Origin: Podarcis raffonei
Lineage: Eukaryota > Chordata > Lepidosauria > Squamata > Lacertidae
Assembly: GCF_027172205.1 (NCBI RefSeq)
Contig: NC_070619.1
Location: forward strand, 3,296,001-3,360,000
Reading direction: 5' to 3'
DNA length: 64,000 bases
Within the stretch, counting starts at the first letter, position 1. Each line of letters begins with the position of its first letter. The notes below the pieces were generated by a model. The model was given only the letters and a program-made list of their open reading frames with translations. It was not told the origin of the DNA and ran no database searches. Below, one piece after another: positions 22,101-32,800 of the stretch. Both the position numbers and the translations under genes were made by a program.

Positions 22101-24693
22101 AATAAAGCGAATAACGCAACAATAAGAACAATAATAGTAGGTAAAGAAGATCACGCACGGGTGGAGGGGAGGGAGGTGAAGGGATTAATTGAAAGATTGG
22201 CATAGTATTTAAGAGATTTAAATTTTTATAAAGATTCTATAAGGAAAGCAGAAAGCAGCAAGAAATATCAAGTAAAGGTAGCAGAGAGGAGATCAGTGTA
22301 AATGAAAACATGAGACTTGTGTTTTCTTACATATGGTTTTATTTTGGAGTTGTCTGCTTATTTTGGAGTTGTTTGTTGTAAAGAATGTCTATTATGTGAA
22401 TAAAATGAAATAAATAAATAAATAAATGGGGGGGGGGATGAAAAGGAAGAAGGAAATGCCACTCCAATCCCCTGACTTTCTCCTTGCCTGGGAGTGTTTC
22501 TTACTGTAGAATTCTGCAAAAGTAGCAACTTCACCTCTGGCCAGAGAAACGGGATAAAGTTTTCTGGTGTGCCTCAGGGCACTTGAGTGCTGTTCAATTC
22601 TATGGTTATATGCCTAGAAACGGGGAACTCCTGGAGGGTCATAAGAACCTGAAATTTGCACCAGCTGCAGCCTAAGGCAAGCTGTTTAACAGAGGGGCGT
22701 ATGCCAGTTCTGCGTAAATTGGCAAAACTACGCAGAATTGGCAAAACGGACACACAAACTACATGACAAGGATAACTGTGATTTTAAAGATGAATGGGAA
22801 CCCTTTACAAAGTATTTAAAGGAACAACAAAATGAACTGGACTCCTTGGCAGGTTTTGAATAAACATTCACAAACTTCTTATTGATAACATCTAGATAGA
22901 TAAATGTGGGACCTGGGTGGCGCTGTGGGTAAAAGCCTCAGCGCCTAGGGCTTGCCGATCGAAAGGTCGGCGGTTCGAATCCCCGCGGCGGGGTGCGCTA
23001 CCGCTGCTCGGTCCCAGCGCCTGCCAACCTAGCAGTTCAAAAGCACCCCCGGGTGCAAGTAGATAAATAGGGACCGCTTTCTAGCGGGAAGGTAAACGGC
23101 GTTCCGTGTGCTGCGCTGGCTCGCCAGATGCAGCTTTGTCACGCTGGCCACGTGACCCGGAAGTGTCTCCGGACAGCGCTGGCCCCCGGCCTCTAGAGTG
23201 AGATGGGCGCACAACCCCAGAGTCTGTCAAGACCGGCCCGTACGGGCAGGGGTACCTTTACCTTTATAGATAGATAAATTAAGGATCTGTACAGTTTTGT
23301 AACATGCAGAAAATAACATATGTTGATAAACCAGAGAGAGGAGCTGAGAGAAGTCTTGGGGGGAGGGTGGGCTATATTTTGGAGAGGGGAAAATAGGGGG
23401 TAATTTAAGGATGATAAAATGTTACGTTGAAATTACTAATAAAAATATTTTTTAAAAAAAGAAAGGGAGAAAAATAACAAGGGAGCTGGGAGGTGCTTCA
23501 CACTGCAGTTTAGCAAACTGCTGGGTGTACTTCCTCCCCTCCTTTAAAAGCTTGGGGTGGGGCTTGGGGAAAGAGTGGAGGGTCCTTTGGTGGGGACAGG
23601 TGAGGGATGGGTGAGGTGTAAAAGGGCAGGTGGGGTGGGGAGCAAATGGGTAGATTGGTGAGCAGAGTAGCCCCTAGTTTGGAATTATCTACCACTGAGT
23701 GAGTGCCCTTCCCTTCTTCCTGCTTTTAACGATAATAGTAAATAATGATGGATACCTTAAGGATCACCTCTCTCTGTATGAACCGACCCAGACCCTGTGC
23801 TTGTTATCTGAGGCCCTTCTTTATGCCCCCCACCCTAGAGAGGTTTGGAGGGTGGCAACAAGAGAGCGGGACCTTCTCGGTGGTGGCTCCCCTATTGTGG
23901 CATGCTCCCCCCGGAGAGGTTTGCCTGTTGCCATCACTACATGTCTTTAGGTGCCAGGCAAAAAACATTCCTCTTTAGCAAGGCATGTGGCCATTAAATG
24001 TGGCCTGTGAAAGTGTGGGGGCAGAGGACTGTTATTATGACTATTTTATTATTAGGCTGTCTGTCACTATGGCTTTTTAAATTATATTTTTATCATTAAA
24101 GTTCTGTAATGTGTTTTTAACGTTGTACACCGCTCTGGAATCTTCTGTTTAAGTGCAGTACAGTCATACCTCGGGTTACAGCCGCTTCAGGTTGTGTTTT
24201 TTCGGGTTGCGGACTGCCGAAACATGGAAGTACCGGAAGGGGTTTTGGTGGTCGCGCATGTGCAAAAGTGCTAAATCGCGCTTTGTGCATGCGCAGAAGC
24301 GTCAAATTGCAACCTGTGCGTGCGCAGACGCGGGTTGCGAACGTTGCGGGTTGCGAACGTGCATCCTGCATGGATCACATTCGCAACCCAAGCGTCCACT
24401 GTATATAAATTGAAATAATAAAAGTAATTATAGTAATTATTATTGTTATAACAAGAGGGTCGTGAGATGAGCCCTCTAGGCTTCCACGGAGCAGGGAACT
24501 GCCTTTCAAACCTTCTGCCCCTTTCCTTCCCCCCCAGATCCTGCTCATCGCTTTCCTGAAGGTGATTGACGAAGGCAGCCACATGGTCATGATGGAGTGT
24601 CCGGAAACCGTGAACACCCTTTTGCACGAGTTCCTGTTATGGGAGCCGGAGGCTGTCCCAGCCGCGGATGGAACAGAAGCAGAGAAGAAATAA
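16125..24693 (+). CDS. ABHD8: ABHD8, alpha/beta-hydrolase domain protein 8
   Basis: Four coding exons join in phase: 16125-16840, 19648-19818, 21763-21979 and 24538-24693 (stop TAA), giving 419 residues. The human protein is about 439. All introns are GT-AG. An acceptor-like CTCTCGATGCAG ends at 16115, so a non-coding first exon probably lies upstream; it was not found. The N-terminus holds the conserved [14 protein letters not shown] (about 19-32), then a low-complexity linker and a basic run KRRRRKPKK (133-141). The hydrolase fold follows, with HGVGGS (167-172), the nucleophile elbow GHSYG with Ser237, Asp355 in HGMHDKFVP and His383 in DEGSHM, a complete triad. The elbow is split by intron 2. 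Its substrate is not established; family members are serine hydrolases. It ends tail-to-tail with ANKLE1, as in human. The coding exons show no damage. Confidence 0.97.
18796..19137 (+). mobile_element. L1 3' end inserted in a LINE
   Basis: An A/T-rich L1 3' UTR is flanked by a 19-bp near-perfect duplication, AAAAGAGAGGTAGAGCTGG (18777-18795) and AAAAGAGAGTTAGAGCTGG (19138-19156). Confidence 0.85.
19229..19515. mobile_element. Tc1/mariner-like MITE, 287 bp
   Basis: The ends CAGTGGTGCCCCACAAGACG and CGTCTTGCGAGGCGCCACTG are inverted repeats with TA at 19227-19228 and 19516-19517. It is a short relative of 4398-5050, with TAAGCCGCTAA repeats inside. It ends 132 bp before ABHD8 coding exon 2. 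Confidence 0.88.
20011..20759 (-). mobile_element. Sauria-type SINE carrying a MITE
   Basis: The SINE on the minus strand is flanked by GGAAAGGGAATTA (19998-20010) and GGAAAGGAAATTA (20760-20772). Its body is split at TATTTATCTACTTG by the 396-bp MITE at 20210-20605. Confidence 0.92.
20210..20605. mobile_element. CCGTATTTTTCGC-type MITE, 396 bp
   Basis: The ends CCGTATTTTTCGCCCTATAG and GGACGAAAAATACGG are inverted repeats. TA lies at 20208-20209 and 20606-20607; the other SINE copies show the empty site with a single TA. The inside has hairpin arms, including GAGAGCGA.AGGGGTCGGTG with its complement, and TTTCCCCC/GGGGGAAA. Confidence 0.92.
21243..21365 (-). mobile_element. L1-like 3' tail
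   Basis: TTTTTATTAGCAATTTCAAC and the C/T-rich run that follows are also found at 48764-48925, which suggests a shared L1 3' UTR on the minus strand. Confidence 0.55.
22040..22430 (+). mobile_element. L1 3' end
   Basis: An A/T-rich L1 3' UTR-like stretch closing in AATAAAATGAAATAAATAAA, located 60 bp after ABHD8 coding exon 3. Confidence 0.5.
22690..23462 (+). mobile_element. L1 3' end, interrupted by a SINE
   Basis: L1 ORF2-end sequence (GATGAATGGGAACCCTTTAC) before the SINE, and an A-rich 3' UTR after it. Confidence 0.6.
22906..23266 (+). mobile_element. Sauria-type SINE, second subfamily
   Basis: It is full length, with head GGTGGCGCTGTGGGTAAAAG and the CCGTACGGGC segment near the tail. 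Target duplication TAGATAGATAAAT lies at 22893-22905 and 23267-23279. Confidence 0.95.
23740..24450 (+). mobile_element. L2/CR1-group LINE end, split by a MITE
   Basis: The plus strand reads a diverged reverse-transcriptase tail ([15 protein letters not shown]), then TTTTTAACGTTGTACACCGC. The MITE at 24161-24401 sits at a TA within the tail. Confidence 0.65.
24161..24401. mobile_element. Tc1/mariner-like MITE, 241 bp
   Basis: The ends CAGTCATACCTCGGGTTACA and GCAACCCAAGCGTCCACTG are inverted repeats with TA on both sides. The inside has CATGCGCAGAAGCG and TGCGTGCGCAGACGCGGGTT. It lies 136 bp upstream of the last ABHD8 exon. Confidence 0.88.
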
Positions 24694-25178
24694 GAAATAA
24701 AAAAACCAAAACCCTTAACAGCTACTTCGTGAAACTAGCGGCCTGCTCACGTTGCTGATTCCAGAGGGATGTTTTTTTCTGGTTTGGAGCTTGCGGCAGT
24801 AGAAGGTGCGGCTGTGGCCGGCGGACACCTCCCTGCAATGCGGGACGGGCGGAAAAGCCTCTTTCCTCCTCCTCCTCCTCCGCAGAGAAGCAGACTGGAC
24901 CTTCGTGGGCTGGGCACATGCAGGGTCACAGCCGAGTGAGGTGGACCCTCAAGACAGGTGGGAGGGAAGGGGTTGGCCGCTACCTGAGCTTTTGCCCTCG
25001 CCTTCCCCCTTGTAATGTCCTCGTTCGTTTTTTCACACTCAGCCTCTGGAAGGCTGCAGAAAAGAGGCTGTGGCGCTTCCTCAGGACGTGTCCCAAGATG
25101 GCAACCTCAACTCCGTTTGGGAGCCGGCCAAGCTGACTCGGGCACGATTGAACCGACCCGGATTTGTGTACACAGCTT

Positions 25179-25184
25179 AATAAA
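25179..25184 (+). terminator. Candidate ABHD8 polyadenylation signal
   Basis: AATAAA lies 486 bases after the ABHD8 stop, before the sequence turns repeat-like. Another AATAAA sits at 24696, three bases after the stop, too close to be the main site. Confidence 0.5.
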
Positions 25185-25199
25185 TCGGCGACCCTCCTC

Positions 25200-27553
25200 C
25201 CCCCGAATTCCCTCTGCCCCTCAAAGGTGTGGTAAACAAATTCTCCACATTGGCTGAGCCAGGAAGGAGAAGGCAGTGGGGAGATTCGAACACTTGCCCA
25301 TTGCTTGAGACGAGCATCAGTGCTAGGTTCTGCCATGGGGGCAGGCGTTCCCAAGCCCCTTGCCAAGAGGTTCAGGGGGCAGGGCTCCCCGGTATTTACT
25401 CACCCATCAAACACCTCCTCCCCTTCTCTTCACATCGCCTCCAAACCTCCGCATTCTCTGGGCAGAAGGTCCTGGAGCCCTTCTGGAGTTTGGGGGTTCG
25501 CTTCTGGTCTTCGGCAGCTTGTAAATGTACTGTGAAAAATTGCAGGACCCAAAGGTATTTCAGGGTAAAGGCACCTCTCTCTCCTCTCCACAATCTTTGG
25601 CACTTTGGTTGGGAGAGCAAAGTCCCCGTAACTGAGTAATTCCTTATTTTGTCAGTGCCCGTTTGCTCCGTATCAAACCTTTGGAACGCTCCCCTCCCTT
25701 CCCCATTCACCAGGAGAAATGGAAAGGAATTGCAAAAAAAAAAAGAGTTCTGTCTGGGAATGGGGCTTTTGTTTCATTTTGTTCAAATTAGGAACAGCTG
25801 CTTTGGTCTAATGATAAAGGCTTGGATCAGAGGGAAGTGGCAGGGCACAGAGAAAGGTGACTTCTCAAAATCTGCTGCTCGTCGCTGCCGCCCCAAAATC
25901 TGGCGAGGCTTTAGGGGAAAAGCGCACAAACCCAGATGGATCCGGGGTGGGAGACCGTTTTGGTTTCCTGGGCTGGAACCTGGACGGGCCTCGCAGGCTG
26001 AATTTGACCTCCCAATCGCATGACATCGCTATGATAGCACAATAGACAGGTGAGCCCCACACCTCACCTCAAAATTGGCACATACCTTTTTCTTCCTCTC
26101 CCCCACTCGCTTAAATGAGCGGCTTCAAACAGCTGTAAGCGCCGCTTGTCAGCTTGAATTAAGCCCCGCTGCCTTTTCTGCCATAAGGATCTCTTCCCAG
26201 CCACGGTGCACAGCCAGTGCAGGATTAGACCCAGATGAGCAGGGGGAAGGCATGGTTTGGGGAAGATGGCAGCACAGGCCTACAGGCCAGAGAATTCCTG
26301 ACCTCTAAGTGTTTGCCTTACTCAACAACACACCCAGGACAGAGACATTTGCAGCCATTAAAAAAATAATAATATCCCAGCATTTTGCTGGGTCTGAATC
26401 GTTATACTCGCAATGACTTCGCCACCTCTCCCAATCCTAACTTCGTATGTGCTCTTCTTAATGGTTGGTTTTGTTCACCAGCCCAGAACCTGCCAATGTG
26501 GGGCACATTCACACAAGCCACAGTGCGGCGGGGAGGGTGGCCAGAGATAGATCAGTTTAGGCTGGCAGTGGTGCCCTGCCTGATAACCCTCTTTTGTCCC
26601 AAATTAGATTTTAAAAAGTTATTATTTGATCCTGCTGCGAGCAGGCCTCCCTGACTCAGGACTCCTATAAGCAGCTCAAAAAAACCCATTATTTGGTTGG
26701 AACAATTCACACACACACACACACACACACCCTGACCATTTCGAATGCTATCTCCATCCACTCTACACCATTACCTGCCTACCCTAATCCAACGCAAGGT
26801 CATTTCCTGCAACATGTCAGAGGGTATGGGACTGCAGTTTGGGATTCTGGAGTTCCAAGGCAGAATGTGTGTGAATACCCACCACGACCAAACCCTTGTT
26901 GCGCATCCACGGACAGGCAGCCAGACTTCGCTTGTTTACAAGCACACAAAGCAAACCAGTGCTGAGCCTCCTTAGTAGCATCGTAACCATAATAAACAGC
27001 TTAATACCTTTTTTATTATTTAAAAAAAATCTGTATTCTTAGGAGACTGTTTTAACCAGCTTGGAAATTGATCCATGGTTTTGTTTTTATTTATTTTGAG
27101 GGGCGGGGGAGCCTGCTGCTGTGAGTTCCACAGATCCAGGCTCTCTCCAGCCGGGAGACGAAACGGGATTGTGCGATAAGTGTCACCCTAGACTCTCAAA
27201 TAAAAGTATTATATTCTCAACAGATAAAGGAGTCGTTTCTTGGATCTGCAGGAAAGAGTCGAGACGATAGAGGCTTGGAAGGAGAAGTCTCCGACACCGC
27301 TGTGGAACCTTCCTATCAAGGGCCACATTTCCTTCTGAGAAACTTTCTGGGGGCCAACGGCAGGTAGAACAAATAGGAAATTTCCTTTTGTGCAGTAGGG
27401 CTGGTTCCTACCCTCTTGCGTCTCCTTTCAGGCAGTTAAGAGGCTGGTTCTGAGTTCAGGTTTCTCCCGTCGCCCCTCTCATCCTCGTAATAACGACCCT
27501 GCAATGGAGGTTCGCTTGAGCATTTCTGACATCTTCAGCCTTCACCACAAAGC
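25200..27553. other. ABHD8-ANKLE1 intergenic stretch, no gene seen
   Basis: None of the open frames of 60-136 codons resembles a known protein. It holds a (CA)n tract (26707-26730). AAATAAAAG with a following T-rich stretch lies near 27200. Otherwise it is unassigned, possibly old diverged repeats. Confidence 0.5.
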
Positions 27554-27558
27554 AGACT

Positions 27559-28167
27559 TGTGCTGGTCCCGTGGGCTAACTGAGAGGCGAGGTCCGAGTC
27601 CAGTCCAAGGTCGATGGTGCAATAGGAAGGCAGTCCATAGAAGTCGAAGCTGGGTGCAGGGCAGGGCGTCGGGTGAGGTCAGGAGCTCCGGCAGGGAAGC
27701 AGGTCAGGGATCAGGCTGGAGCCGACAACCAACGATGTTGCGCCCGCAACTTGGGACCGGGGCTGGCCGGCTTTTATCTGCCCCGAGGCATAGGGCAGCC
27801 CCGATCCTCAGGTGACTCGCCTTTCCTGGCCTGGAGGCGAGCCCTTCTCCTGCGGGAACTTAGTTTCCTCCGCCTCTCTGCCCTGAGCCTCTGCAGCTCA
27901 GGAGAGGCTGGAGGGTTGCCGGACCCAGAGGCAACCCCAGCTTCCTCTGACGGGGCTGAGAGTGGAGCACCTGCAGGCAATGGGTCCTCCATCACCTCAG
28001 GAGCCAGAGCAGACTCAGCTGGTGCCTGCACTTGAGGACCCAGCTCAGGTGAGGACCCTTCAGGCTCAGGACCCAGCCCCGGCTCAGCTGGTTCTGGAGG
28101 TGGGGAATCCTGTGCAGGCTGGGATCCCTCAGGTTCAACATCCGAGTCCGAATCCCAGGCCATCACA
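27559..28167 (-). mobile_element. Solo LTR, Gypsy or retrovirus type
   Basis: This 609-bp unit has TG...CA termini and a perfect 5-bp target duplication AGACT (27554-27558 and 28168-28172). On the minus strand it carries a TATA-like GATAAAAGCC near 27776. The U3 part is GC-rich and includes a 130-codon open stretch rich in Pro, Glu and Ser. No internal genes remain. The exact duplication suggests a moderately young insertion followed by LTR-LTR recombination. Confidence 0.75.
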
Positions 28168-28707
28168 AGACTAGAAATTTGCCCCTTCCAAGTGAAAGAA
28201 GGAGGAAACCATAGTTGGCAAAGGGACTCCTGAGGGTCAACTAGTCCACCCCGCCACTGGAGGAAGGAAATCTAGGCTGTGCAGATGGCTGTGCAGCTTG
28301 GAGAAATCAAGGAAGAGCTCATCCACACCTCAAGGTTATTCCTGAACTTTAAAAAAAAATTAATCATTTTAAAAATTTGTTATGAAGCCAGCTCTTTTTG
28401 GGACCAGGCTTTCCATGGTCCTGATGCTGCTTTGAGGTCTGCGTGCTCAGAGGTGGTGGTTGGGCAAAAGATGGGCAGCCATAAACTGCAGGTCCTGCAT
28501 TAAAGCAGGGGTGTGTGTGTGTGCCAGGGTGGAATGGATGTCCTCACAGTGGCCCGTTTCAACTCTTAGGTTCTCCTCCTCCCTTCTGAAAAGAGCTGCG
28601 AGAGCAGAAGCCGGAAGCCACATCGCTCACCAGGGGCAGGAGGAGTGGGGTGGGGGTGAGGAAAGAGGACAGGAGGCCACGCGTTTCTGCCCGATCCTAG
28701 AAAAACA

Positions 28708-28713
28708 TTTAAT
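28708..28713 (-). terminator. Candidate ANKLE1 polyadenylation signal
   Basis: ATTAAA on the minus strand, about 600 bases downstream of the ANKLE1 stop. The implied 3' UTR would include the hAT MITE at 29067-29202. No better AATAAA on this strand is closer. Confidence 0.35.
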
Positions 28714-29066
28714 TTTTCACCAACTCTACATGATCCGAAGGAAGAGGAGGACTGAATGAGAAAGCTACATATAAAAAAAGTATAAAAGCATAAATTACAG
28801 AATTAAAAACAGTAAAAGCACATGTCTGACAGCTACATATATACGTGTTTCTGAGAAGGGTACAGGAGACTCTGTTTAAAGAGAGAGATGAACATTCAGT
28901 TCTGTCAATGTGCATCAAGAGCGAATTCAAGCTTGTCCAACACTGGTCCTTCTCTCCTGTTGAGACATTGGGGAATCCAGTGGCAGGGAGTTCCGCATTC
29001 CCCACGAACTCGCAACTCCAAGCCGAGCCGGAGGGGGGCGGGGAGCCAACAAGGCAAGTCCTAGCC

Positions 29067-29202
29067 CAGGCATCCTCAACCTCGGCCCTCCAGATGTTTT
29101 GAAACTACAATTCCCATCATCCCTGACCACTGGTCCTGCTAGCTAGGGATCATGGGAGTTGTAGGCCAAAAACATCTGGAGGGCTGAGGTTGAGGAAGCC
29201 TG
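29067..29202. mobile_element. hAT-type palindromic MITE, 136 bp
   Basis: The ends CAGGCATCCTCAACCTCGGC and GAGGTTGAGGAAGCCTG are inverted repeats. The target duplication TCCTAGCC is perfect and 8 bp long (29059-29066 and 29203-29210), as expected for hAT. It is the same length as the copy at 38088-38223. Confidence 0.93.
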
Positions 29203-29313
29203 TCCTAGCCCAAGACCTCGGGCATAATGTGATGACCGCCTTGACCAGGCCATGGGTATCGTGTCTGGTCCATGTGGTTGGGGGCTGGCCGCGCCTCGCG
29301 AGCCAGGCAGCTG

Positions 29314-29810
29314 TCACTGGCCTGTGCGGATGTCCGCGGGGCGCAGCTGCCGCTCCCCCTCTGCCAGGAAGATCTGCATGGCTCTGTGAAGGAGGTGGGT
29401 GCCCAGGCAGCGCCTCCGCCTCATAGGCCAGCCTGCCACGATGCCGTAGTAATTCCCTTTCTTCTGATTGGTCAGCATCTTCAGCCCTGGAAGAAGACAG
29501 GGGGAGCGTGAGCCGGTTGATTTCCCTAGATCTCCCAGTGTCTTTCGATACCACTGACCACGGTATCCCCGCCCCCTCCCCGAGGCGGATGTCTGAATTA
29601 GGACTGGGGGGGGGCAGGGTTTCCAGGAAGTGCTGCTTGACCCTATGGAGCTATGAGCTATCCTCTCTCTCTTTCTTATTTATTTATTTAGTAATTAAAC
29701 TGCCCTATACCCACAGGTCTCAGGGCGGTTCACAAGATGCAAAATCACAACATAAAATACAAAATGCATAATCAAAATAAAAACAACGATAAATAATAAT
29801 AATAATAATA

Positions 29811-29862
<52 letters not shown>

Positions 29863-32800
29863 TTTATACCCCGCCTTCCCTGGGCAGAGCCGGGCTCAGG
29901 GCGGCTAACACCAGTAAAATAAACATAATGGGGGATACAATTTAAAATGCAGGTTAAAATGCAATTTAAAATGCAGCCTCGTTTTAAAAGTAGCCCATAG
30001 ATCAAGACCATAAGGGGAGAGAAACATAAGGCTCAGACTGAGTCCAAACCAAAGGCCAGGCAGAACAGCTCTGTCTTGCAGGCCCTGCGGAAAGATGTCA
30101 AGTCCTGCAGGGCCCTGGTCTCTTGGGACAGAGCGTTCCACCAAGTCGGGGCCAGTGCTGAAAAGGCCCTGGCCCTAGTTGAGAGCAGTCTAACCACCTT
30201 GTGACCTGGGACCTCCAGAGTGTTATTATAACAACAACACCATCACAATAATCCCCCCTTCCCCATTTTAAAAGGGCACACCCCCAATGTGGGGATCAAA
30301 CCCATGACCCTGAAATTAAGAGGCTCACGCTCTACCGACTGAGCTATCCTGGGATGGAGCCTGCCCTTCAGCCTTAGCCCCCTCTGGCATGCGCCTTACC
30401 GATGGCATCCACCATGCAGGCTTCCCTGGTGTAGGCTTCCACCGGAATGACGTTCTGGAAGCAATGCATGGAGATGACCCCCTGACCGCTGGCCCAGATT
30501 TCCAGGATATGCTGGACTTTGGAGCAGGCCTGGAGGAAAGGAAGGGAGCTGGTTAGCGGCAGAAAACAAGTCTTTGCTTTCAGGTCTGTTTCTTTCTTTC
30601 TTTTTTTAAATGATATTTATTGAAAGTTTAAGATTACAGAAAAAAGTAAGAAAAAGAGAGGGGAAAAAATTAAACAATACAAATCAATACATATAAAAAA
30701 AAGAACAAAGCACACAATATATCAAAGCAAAAACAAAAACAATTAAAAACACATCCAATATTTCCATATCTTTATCTTTCATTAACTTGTTTCATCGACC
30801 TCCTCACACCTCCCTTTTTTGTATTCTAGTTATTAATTATTTCAGCAAATCCTTTCCATCTTTCACTATTTTCTGTCGTTTAAATGTCTTAATTTATTTT
30901 AACCTTATCTTACCATAAAAAACCCTAACACTTATTTGTACATAACTCCTTATAACATTTCTACTAAAGCCGTATAGTTTCATTCCAACATTTTTCTAAC
31001 ACTCATTAATTTTACAATATTTCTCTAAATAAATTTTTAAACTTTCTCCCGATCAGAGGAAATCCGCCATTGCCAGAGGTGCTACAAAAAAGAAAAGACC
31101 GCAAATATCCAACTCTCCACTCAACAGCCAACTCATGCAATACTCTCAGGGCAGACTGTATAACAGCAAGCAGGGTGGCCCTTACTGTGATTCCACTAGC
31201 ATTATTTATCAGCTTAGGTAGAGGTAAAGGGACCACCCTGGGCTTTGCTCTGCCTGCACCTGTCTGCCTTGCTTCCTCCGGCTCTGCTGGTAGTGCGTCA
31301 AGGCTTCGTAGAGGTGGCAGTATGGCCGGGAGCGCTTCCCCTTGCCCACGTAGAAGATGGCGCTGATGAATGTCCGGAAACACTCGGCCCGGCTGATGTA
31401 CTGGCTGCGGAAGGGCAGGTTCTGGGTCACCCTGTCGGGCACAGGCAGAAGGGCAGTTAACCAGCGGAACTCGCCGCCACGGGAGGCAGCGATGGGCCAG
31501 CAACCGGCTGTCTACCAGCTCCACCTGGGACGCAGGCTGAGACCCTACCTGCCCGCGGACTGTCTTGCCAGTGGTGCATGCTCTAGTTATCTCCCGCTTG
31601 GACTACTGCAACACGCTCTACGTGGGGCTACCTTTGAAGGTGACCCGGAAACTGCAATTAGTCCAGAATGCGGCAGCTAGACTGGTGACTGGGGGCGGCC
31701 GCCGGGACCACATAACACCGGTCCCGAGAGATCTGCATTGGCTCCCAGTACGTTTCCAAGCACAATTCAAAGTGTTGGTGCTGACCTTTAAAGCCCTAAA
31801 TGGCCTCGGTCCAGTATACCTGAAGGAGCGTCTCCACCCCCATCGTTCTGCCCGGACACTGAGATCCATTGCTAGAAGTGAGGTTACAGGGAACCAGACA
31901 GAGGGCCTTCTCAGTAGTGGAACCCGTGGAACGCCCTCCCATCAGATGTCAAGGAAATCAGCAGCTATCTTATTTTTAAAAGACATCTGAAGGCAGCCCT
32001 GTTTAGGGAAGTTTTAAAAATTTAATGCTGTATTGTTTTTAACACTCGATTGGGAGCCGCCCAGAGTGGCTGGGGAAACTCAGCCAGATGGGCGGGGTAT
32101 AAATAATAAATTATTATTATTATATATAACCTGGAGGGCTTTAAGAGGCGACTGGACAAATTCGTGGAGGAGCAGGGAGGCTGACAACGGCTGCCAGCCA
32201 TGATGGCCAACATCGTCGACGGTGGCCATGTTTCTGAGCACCAGCTCCTGGAAACGGCAGGAGGGGTGACGGCCCTTGCGATCGTGCCCTGCCTGTCGCG
32301 TTCCCTTGGAGGCATCTGGCCGGCCACTGGGGAAACAGGCAGGCTCTTCTTATGTTCTTAGGGGGATATTAGGAGGCACAATATAGTCTCTGTGAGACAC
32401 ATGCACTCACAAAATGCAACCCCCTAGATCGGGGATCAGGAACCCTGTCCCTCAGCTCGAGGGCTGCATTCCCATCCAGAGGCGACGTGCAGGGACGGAG
32501 GCAAAAGCAGGTGGAGAGATGGATGAAAATGTTACTTCCATCCAGGTAACCTAGTGGCGTGATCAGAGTTCCAAGGGTGCATCCCTGCCAGGCCAAAACA
32601 CCGGGCAAAGCAGGGCTGGCAAGGATGTTCTGTGTGGCCTGGGGAGAATTTGGCCCTTGGACATCTGGGCTTGAGCTTTCCCACCCCTGGGTCATAGAAT
32701 CGTAGAACCGCAGATTTGAAAGGGACCATGAGGGTCACCTAAGTCCAGCGTTTCCCAAACTTGGGTCCTCAGCTGTTTTCTGAGGATGAGACCTCCTTCT

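Noticed and set aside
27774-28166. 130-codon Pro/Glu-rich gene
   Set aside because: It lies wholly within a solo LTR with defined target duplication; no splice signals or homology.
30275-30355. tRNA gene on the minus strand
   Set aside because: Diverged and embedded among retroposon ends; best read as a SINE head.
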